From positions 1 through 11,417 of the forward strand of contig CALAIL010000015.1 of assembly GCA_937923255.1 (NCBI GenBank): 11,417 nucleotides of DNA. The letters are read 5' to 3'. Source of the stretch: an uncultured Propionivibrio sp. (GTDB taxonomy: Bacteria > Pseudomonadota > Gammaproteobacteria > Burkholderiales > Rhodocyclaceae). The first letter of the stretch is position 1. Every line of letters starts with the position of its first letter. Of the stretch, positions 7,307-11,417 are shown in pieces. The position numbers and the translations under genes were made by a program. Under the pieces are notes generated by a model that was not told the DNA's origin, did no database searches, and saw only the letters and a program-made list of their open reading frames with translations.

Positions 7307-8143
7307 ATGAAACTGGATATTCGTTATGCGCATCACCCGGAAGATGTGAAGCGCTATGATACGGCGGCGTTGCGCCGGCATTTCCTCGTTGAACAGGTTT
7401 TTGTGACTGGCGAATTACGTTTGACGTATACGCATGTCGATCGCGTCGTTTTTGGCGGTGCGGTGCCTACATCGGAAGCCCTGGCGCTACAAGGCGGCAA
7501 GACGTTCGGTACGCCGAATTTTCTTGACCGGCGCGAACTGGGAATCGTCAATTTGGGCGAGCGCGGCCGTGTGAACGTCGATGGGCAGGTGCAGAGCCTG
7601 GAAAACGGCGAAGGGATGTACGTCGGCATGGGGACGGCGAGCGTGGCCTTCGAGAGCGACGACCCGGCGCAGCCGGCCAAGTTTTACCTGGTCAGTTGCC
7701 CGGCGCACACCACATATCCAACGGTGCACATTACCCGCCAGATGGCCAACCCGCGCAAGCTTGGCTCGCCCGAGAGCTGCAACGTGCGCACGATCAACCA
7801 GTATGTGCATCCCGCCGTCTGCAAGAGCTGCCAGCTGGCACTCGGCGTGACTGTGTTGGAACCGGGCAGCGTGTGGAATACCTTCCCGCCGCACACGCAC
7901 GAGCGGCGCATGGAGGTGTATCTCTACTTCGGCATGGCGCCGGAGACGCGGGTCTTCCACCTGCACGGCCAGCCGCAGGAAACGCGGCATCTCGTCGTTG
8001 CCAATGAACAGGCGGTGATTTCGCCATCCTGGTCGATCCATTCCGGCGTCGGCACCGGGCCGTATGCTTTTGTTTGGGCGATGGCTGGCGAAAACCAGAC
8101 ATTTGACGATATGGATGGGCTGGCGCCCGGCGATTTGCGTTGA
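7307..8143 (+). CDS. kduI: 5-dehydro-4-deoxy-D-glucuronate isomerase (DKI isomerase)
   Basis: 278 residues, exactly the length of E. coli KduI. It isomerises 5-keto-4-deoxyuronate (DKI) to 2,5-diketo-3-deoxygluconate. It is a bicupin-like fold with a zinc site whose ligands His196, His198 and Glu203 are seen in PPHTHERRMEVYLYF, and His245 in SWSIHSGVG, at the same numbers as in the E. coli enzyme. Other family blocks are the N-terminal MKLDIRYAHHPEDVKRYDT, FGTPNFLDRRELGIVNLG and TINQYVHP. The ATG has GGAG about 6 nt upstream. It follows kdgF after 90 nt and precedes kduD, giving three consecutive steps. Cytoplasmic. Nothing is missing or broken. Confidence 0.97.
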   Translation: MKLDIRYAHHPEDVKRYDTAALRRHFLVEQVFVTGELRLTYTHVDRVVFGGAVPTSEALALQGGKTFGTPNFLDRRELGIVNLGERGRVNVDGQVQSLENGEGMYVGMGTASVAFESDDPAQPAKFYLVSCPAHTTYPTVHITRQMANPRKLGSPESCNVRTINQYVHPAVCKSCQLALGVTVLEPGSVWNTFPPHTHERRMEVYLYFGMAPETRVFHLHGQPQETRHLVVANEQAVISPSWSIHSGVGTGPYAFVWAMAGENQTFDDMDGLAPGDLR

Positions 8144-8303
8144 CGGATGGGTTGAATAGATAGGCCAGAAAAGCCCGCAGCGCGGTGGAGAAATACGGTC
8201 AAGGTGAAGATGGAAAGATCACCAGGGAGCGTTGTGGCGGCTTCTCGTGGTGTATTCGGGCGGCAGTTTCTCTGGCGCTTCCCTCGATTCTGGAGAATAG
8301 GCA

Positions 8304-9071
8304 ATGAATGGAATTCTTGATGCTTTCAAGCTCGACGGCAAGGTTGCTGTCGTCACCGGCGCAACGCGCGGCCTCGGGCGCGGTATGGCAGTGGCGCTAG
8401 CGCAGGCCGGCGCGGACATCGCCGGTGTCGGTCATGCCGCCGAGGCGCCGGAAACGGCGCAGGCGGTGGCGGCAAGCGGCCGCCGTTATGCGCATATTCA
8501 GGCTGATCTCGCCAAGCTTGATGTGATTCCGCGCATCATTGATGCGGCGCTCGAACACTTTGGGCGCATTGATATTCTTGTCAATAACGCTGGCATCATC
8601 AAACGCAACGATGCCCTTGATTTTACCGAGCAGGAATGGGATGCGGTGATGGATGTCAACTTAAAGTCGGTTTTCTTTCTCTGCCAGGCGGCAGCGCGCC
8701 AGTTCATCCGGCAGGGCGGCGGCAAGATCATCAATATCGCCTCGATGCTGTCTTTTCAAGGGGGGATCCGCGTGCCGTCCTACACGGCCTCGAAAAGCGG
8801 CATCAAAGGGCTGACGATGCTGCTTGCCAACGAATGGGCGGGGCGGGGGATCAACGTCAATGCCATCGCGCCCGGCTATATGGCGACCGACAACACCGCC
8901 GCCCTGCGCGGTGATGCGCAGCGCAATGCGGAAATCCTCGGCCGCATTCCGGCCGGTCGCTGGGGCACGCCGGAAGATCTGGGAGGGGCGGTCGTGTTTT
9001 TGGCTTCAGCGGCGGCTGACTACGTTAACGGTTACACTATCGCTGTCGACGGCGGCTGGCTGGCGCGCTGA
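8304..9071 (+). CDS. kduD: 2-dehydro-3-deoxy-D-gluconate 5-dehydrogenase, SDR family
   Basis: 255 residues, close to E. coli KduD (253). It is a classical short-chain dehydrogenase that reduces 2,5-diketo-3-deoxygluconate to 2-keto-3-deoxygluconate with NAD(P)H. The N-terminal cofactor motif is TGATRGLG (18-25); NNAG follows at 94-97; the catalytic residues are Asn119, Ser147, Tyr160 and Lys164 (SYTASKSG). The C-terminus is GRWGTPEDLGGAVVFLAS and NGYTIAVDGGW, as in KduD and gluconate 5-dehydrogenase-like SDRs. The N-terminal ILDAFKLDGKVAVVTG also suits KduD. The ATG has GGAG about 8 nt upstream. SDR substrate is uncertain by sequence, but adjacency to kduI makes the assignment strong. The 160 nt between kduI and kduD contain no gene, terminator or convincing promoter that I can see. 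Confidence 0.93.
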   Translation: MNGILDAFKLDGKVAVVTGATRGLGRGMAVALAQAGADIAGVGHAAEAPETAQAVAASGRRYAHIQADLAKLDVIPRIIDAALEHFGRIDILVNNAGIIKRNDALDFTEQEWDAVMDVNLKSVFFLCQAAARQFIRQGGGKIINIASMLSFQGGIRVPSYTASKSGIKGLTMLLANEWAGRGINVNAIAPGYMATDNTAALRGDAQRNAEILGRIPAGRWGTPEDLGGAVVFLASAAADYVNGYTIAVDGGWLAR

Positions 9072-9258
9072 AGCGCAAACGCCAGGTACAAGGCACAAGG
9101 CGATGAACTATGAACGTTCGACGCGCAGACTCGCATACCGCCGATGTCGGATCGGTCGCTGTTATCCGGAAGAGGAGAAAAGCGGATAGATTGCGGAGTT
9201 AAAATCTGACCGCCGATGAGGCGGCGATTAAGCCATTCGCGCCCCCTAAGCTGTGACT

Positions 9259-9264
9259 TGTAAT
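9259..9264 (+). promoter_or_regulatory. candidate -10 box close to the yggS start
   Basis: TGTAAT matches TATAAT at 5 of 6 positions and ends 11 nt before the ATG, so a transcript from it would begin at or almost at the start codon. The -35 position holds only TTCGCG, a weak match. A second -10-like box, TAAAAT (9200-9205), lies further upstream, also without a good -35. Confidence 0.3.
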
Positions 9265-9275
9265 CCGAATACACA

Positions 9276-10040
9276 ATGAAGCCTGTTTATCCACACGCTG
9301 AGACTGCGGAAGCCATCCGCGCCAATCTTGCCGCCGTGCGGGCGCGTATCGACGCGGCTTGCCGTCGTTGCGGACGCGATCCGGCCGAGGTTCGTCTGCT
9401 GCCCGTCAGCAAAACCGTGCCGGTGGAGAGTCTGCGTGCCGCCTGCGACGGCGGCGGTATCGACCTGCTTGGCGAAAACAGGGTGCAGGAAGCCTGGCAA
9501 AAGTGGCAGGCTTTGCACGATCTGCCGCAGTTGCGCTGGGCCATCATCGGGCATCTGCAAACCAACAAGGCCCGCTATGTCGCCCGTTTTGCCGCCGAGT
9601 TTCAGGCGCTCGACCACCTGTCCGTCGCCGAAGCGCTGGACCGCCGCCTGCAGCAGGAAGGGCGCAGCCTCGACGTTTTCATTCAGATCAACACCTCTGA
9701 CGAACCGCAAAAATATGGCATCGCACCGGAGGAAGCGGAGCGCTTTCTCAAGGCCTTGCCTGCTTATAGCGCCCTGAAACCGCGCGGGCTGATGACACTT
9801 GCTCTGTTCAGCAGCGATGAAGCCGCAGTCCGGAAATGCTTTATCCGCCTGCGGGAAACGCGCGACCGCCTACAGCAGCAGTGCCCCGAGCTTGCCGAAC
9901 TTTCGATGGGCATGTCCGGCGATTTTGAACTTGCCATTGCCGAAGGCGCGACGACCGTCCGCGTCGGGCAGGCGATTTTCGGTGCGCGCAATACGCCCGA
10001 CAGCGCCTATTGGCCGAATCTCTCGCAATTACCACAATGA
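9276..10040 (+). CDS. yggS: YggS/PROSC family pyridoxal-phosphate homeostasis protein
   Basis: 254 residues, slightly longer than the roughly 230 usual because of about 10 extra residues at the N-terminus. It is a single-domain alanine-racemase-like TIM barrel that carries PLP but has no known catalytic activity; the family balances free PLP and affects amino-acid pools. Visible motifs: RANLAAVRARIDAA, the PLP lysine Lys46 in LLPVSKTVP, LGENRVQEA, IIGHLQTNKAR, PRGLMTLALFS, and the phosphate-binding C-terminus LSMGMSGDFELAIAEGATTVRVGQAIFG. The ATG at 9276 is the only plausible start, yet no Shine-Dalgarno sequence precedes it, and a TGTAAT box lies 11 nt upstream. Its stop overlaps the start of the pyridoxal kinase gene (ATGA). 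Cytoplasmic. Confidence 0.95.
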   Translation: MKPVYPHAETAEAIRANLAAVRARIDAACRRCGRDPAEVRLLPVSKTVPVESLRAACDGGGIDLLGENRVQEAWQKWQALHDLPQLRWAIIGHLQTNKARYVARFAAEFQALDHLSVAEALDRRLQQEGRSLDVFIQINTSDEPQKYGIAPEEAERFLKALPAYSALKPRGLMTLALFSSDEAAVRKCFIRLRETRDRLQQQCPELAELSMGMSGDFELAIAEGATTVRVGQAIFGARNTPDSAYWPNLSQLPQ

Positions 10041-10891
10041 CGATGAATTACGCCGAACGTCATCCGCTGCCGATAGATGTTCTCTCCATCCAGTCACAGG
10101 TCGTCTATGGCACCGTCGGTAACAATGCCGCCCTGCCTGTGTTTGGCCGCTTCGGCATCCGGGCCTGTGCCGTGCCGACGGTTCTCTTTTCCAACACGCC
10201 GCACTACGACAGCATTCATGGCGGCGCCATACCGCCCGACTGGTTTGCCGGCTACCTCGAAGACCTTGAGCGCCGCCGGGCACTGGAACATCTGCGCGCT
10301 GTCGTCCTTGGTTACCTTGGCAGCCCGGAACAGGCGGAGATCCTGGGGGACTGGCTGACCGATCTGCGCCGCCGCCGTCCGCATGTGCGCGTCAGTATCG
10401 ACCCCGTGCTGGGCGATGCCGATAGCGGTCTTTATGTTCGTCCCGAGCTGGCGGAACATTATCGCCGTCGCCTTGTCGCCTGCGCCGATCTCATCACGCC
10501 CAACCATTTTGAATTGGGCTACCTCAGCGAAAAAGGCAGCGATAACCCGCAGGATGCCATTGCCGCTGCGCGCAGCCTGCTCGGCGGCAGGCTGAAAACG
10601 GTCATTGTGACCAGCAGCCCCGGCGCATGTGCCGGAGAGGTCGTCAACCTTGCCGTCAGCGCCGGAAACGTGGTCCGCAGCCGGCATCCGCGCATCGACA
10701 GCGATGTCAAGGGTACGGGCGATGCTTTCCACGCTGCCCTCAACGCGGGGCTGCTTTGCGGCGACCGGCTGGAAAAAGCCATGCAGACAGCCGGCGACTG
10801 GGTTGTGCAGGCGCTGAAATATACTGCCGCCGAAAATAGTGGAGAACTGCGCTTCCCGCCGCAGCTCCGGTCAGAAGACGACTCGGCCTGA
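10037..10891 (+). CDS. pdxY: pyridoxal kinase (PdxK/PdxY type)
   Basis: 284 residues, the family length. It phosphorylates pyridoxal, and perhaps pyridoxine and pyridoxamine, to give PLP. It has a ribokinase fold. The N-terminal substrate motif DVLSIQSQVVYGTVGNNAA (14-32) and PTVLFSNTPHYDSIHGG are typical; the middle has IDPVLGD and LITPNHFELGYLS; the anion-hole motif GTGDAF (226-231) carries catalytic base Asp229. PdxK and PdxY cannot be separated safely by eye, so the symbol is tentative. The ATG at 10037 overlaps the yggS stop as ATGA and has no ribosome site of its own, indicating coupled translation; an ATG at 10043 is the alternative. The frame is open further upstream to 10010, but that part lies in yggS. 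Both gene products handle PLP, so the pair is a vitamin B6 unit. Confidence 0.92.
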   Translation: MTMNYAERHPLPIDVLSIQSQVVYGTVGNNAALPVFGRFGIRACAVPTVLFSNTPHYDSIHGGAIPPDWFAGYLEDLERRRALEHLRAVVLGYLGSPEQAEILGDWLTDLRRRRPHVRVSIDPVLGDADSGLYVRPELAEHYRRRLVACADLITPNHFELGYLSEKGSDNPQDAIAAARSLLGGRLKTVIVTSSPGACAGEVVNLAVSAGNVVRSRHPRIDSDVKGTGDAFHAALNAGLLCGDRLEKAMQTAGDWVVQALKYTAAENSGELRFPPQLRSEDDSA

Positions 10892-10916
10892 TTGGCCAGG
10901 GCTATGGAAAAAACAA

Positions 10917-10951
10917 GGACTGCCCAGAAAACCTTTATTTACAGGCAGTTC
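10917..10951 (+). repeat. imperfect inverted repeat downstream of the pyridoxal kinase gene
   Basis: GGACTGCC (10917-10924) pairs with GGCAGTTC (10944-10951) through 8 positions including one G-T pair, around a 19-nt AT-rich loop. It starts 25 nt after the stop codon. No T-run follows, so it is not a standard terminator; it may stabilise the mRNA end or mark the border of the repeat array. Confidence 0.4.
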
Positions 10952-10967
10952 CGAGGGTTGATAGCAT

Positions 10968-11417
10968 CTTCTTTTGCCAAACTGCGGCGTTGCTGCGTTG
11001 GCCTGGCTTTGCCGTACTTAATGGTCTGTCTGCGGCTTTACCACCTTGTCTTTGGCAAAGTCGATCCATAGCGGCTTCCTTTGCCAAAATACTACGTTGG
11101 CTTCGCCTTGCCGTACTAAACGTACTGTCAGCGGCTTTACCGCCTTGTCTTTGGCAAAGTTAAGCCATAGCGGCTTCCTTCGCCAAAATACTACGTTGGC
11201 TTCGCCTTGCCGTACTGCTCGTACTGCCTGCGGCTTACCGCCTTGTCTTTTGCAAAGTCGAGCCATAGCGGCTTCCTTTGCCAAAATACTACGTTGGCTT
11301 CGCCTTGCCGTACTGCTCGTACTGTCAGCGGCTTACCGCCTTGTCTTTTGCAAAGTCGAGCCATAGCGGCTTCCTTTGCCAAAATACTACGTTGGCTTCG
11401 CCTTGCCGTACTATTCG
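10968..11417. repeat. tandem array of about 98-107 bp structured repeat units, running off the right edge
   Basis: Units begin with CTTCCTTTGCC or a variant at 10968, 11075, 11174, 11272 and 11370. Their lengths are 107, 99, 98 and 98 nt, plus a 48-nt partial unit at the edge. The first unit is the most diverged; units at 11174, 11272 and 11370 are nearly identical. Each complete unit contains GGCTTCGCC-type, GTAC-N5-GTAC and GCGG-loop-CCGC mini-hairpins, although the first unit lacks some of these. Neighbouring units are joined by TTTGGCAAAG/CTTTGCCAAA arms. The GCCTTGCCGTACT and CGGCTT..CGCCTTGTC core recalls a dispersed intergenic repeat of Neisseria (from memory). Together with 10892-10967 this fills the last 526 nt, in which I see no gene; the open frames across it are repeat translations. 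Confidence 0.9.
11051..11088 (+). repeat. perfect 10-bp inverted repeat at a unit junction
   Basis: TTTGGCAAAG (11051-11060) and CTTTGCCAAA (11079-11088) are exact reverse complements around an 18-nt loop. The same arms recur at the later junctions with one base change, because TTTGGCAAAG becomes TTTTGCAAAG near 11249 and 11347, and because the right arm near 11180 has C for T. The conserved hairpin therefore spans the boundary between units. Confidence 0.75.

Noticed and set aside
8144..8303. Possible promoter or gene remnant between kduI and kduD
   Set aside because: Only poorly spaced boxes such as TTGTGG-N15-TATTCG and no protein-like frame.
9210..9224. CCGCC/GGCGG hairpin as terminator of kduD
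   Set aside because: 5-bp stem without a following T-run on either strand.
10968..11417. CRISPR array, or small proteins encoded by the repeats
   Set aside because: Units are contiguous without unique spacers; the open frames on both strands are just translations of the repeat and change frame where units are 98 nt long.

Overview
The window is GC-rich and reads as a betaproteobacterial chromosome segment. Two things point that way: the divergent arrangement of a sigma factor/DUF3619/DUF3106 trio against ilvI-ilvH-ilvC-psd, and the close match of the branched-chain enzymes to proteobacterial IlvI/IlvH/class I KARI. From recalled synteny a member of the Rhodocyclales or a neighbouring order is most likely, but the genus cannot be named from this sequence alone.

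Layout. (1) Minus strand, 1-1444: a three-gene operon reading leftward, made of a small sigma-70-family factor (apparently starting at CTG), a single-pass membrane protein of the DUF3619 type overlapping it by ATGA, and a secreted or periplasmic DUF3106 protein that runs off the left edge. (2) Plus strand, 1591-4896: ilvI, ilvH and ilvC, the acetohydroxyacid synthase holoenzyme and ketol-acid reductoisomerase of valine/isoleucine/leucine synthesis. (3) 4897-5141: a spacer holding a good intrinsic terminator that overlaps a stronger competing hairpin, so it looks like an attenuator. (4) 5142-5792: psd, phosphatidylserine decarboxylase. (5) 5833-9071: an accessory block of a CtBP-type D-2-hydroxyacid dehydrogenase, a KdgF-like cupin, kduI and kduD. 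The last three are consecutive enzymes that turn 4,5-unsaturated uronates (products of pectin, alginate or glycosaminoglycan lyases) into 2-keto-3-deoxygluconate. (6) 9276-10891: yggS (PLP-binding homeostasis protein) and a pyridoxal kinase gene joined by an ATGA overlap. (7) 10892-11417: non-coding, with an inverted repeat and then a tandem array of about 98-107 bp units that continues past the right edge.

How the parts fit: regions 2 and 4 are core metabolism. Region 5 is a catabolic insert for unsaturated uronates without a visible lyase, transporter, KDG kinase or KDPG aldolase, so those must lie elsewhere if the pathway is complete. Region 6 is a compact vitamin B6 unit. The most unusual items are the structured tandem repeats at the right end, the CTG-started sigma factor with its putative membrane partner, the attenuator-like element before psd, and the uronate block directly behind psd.
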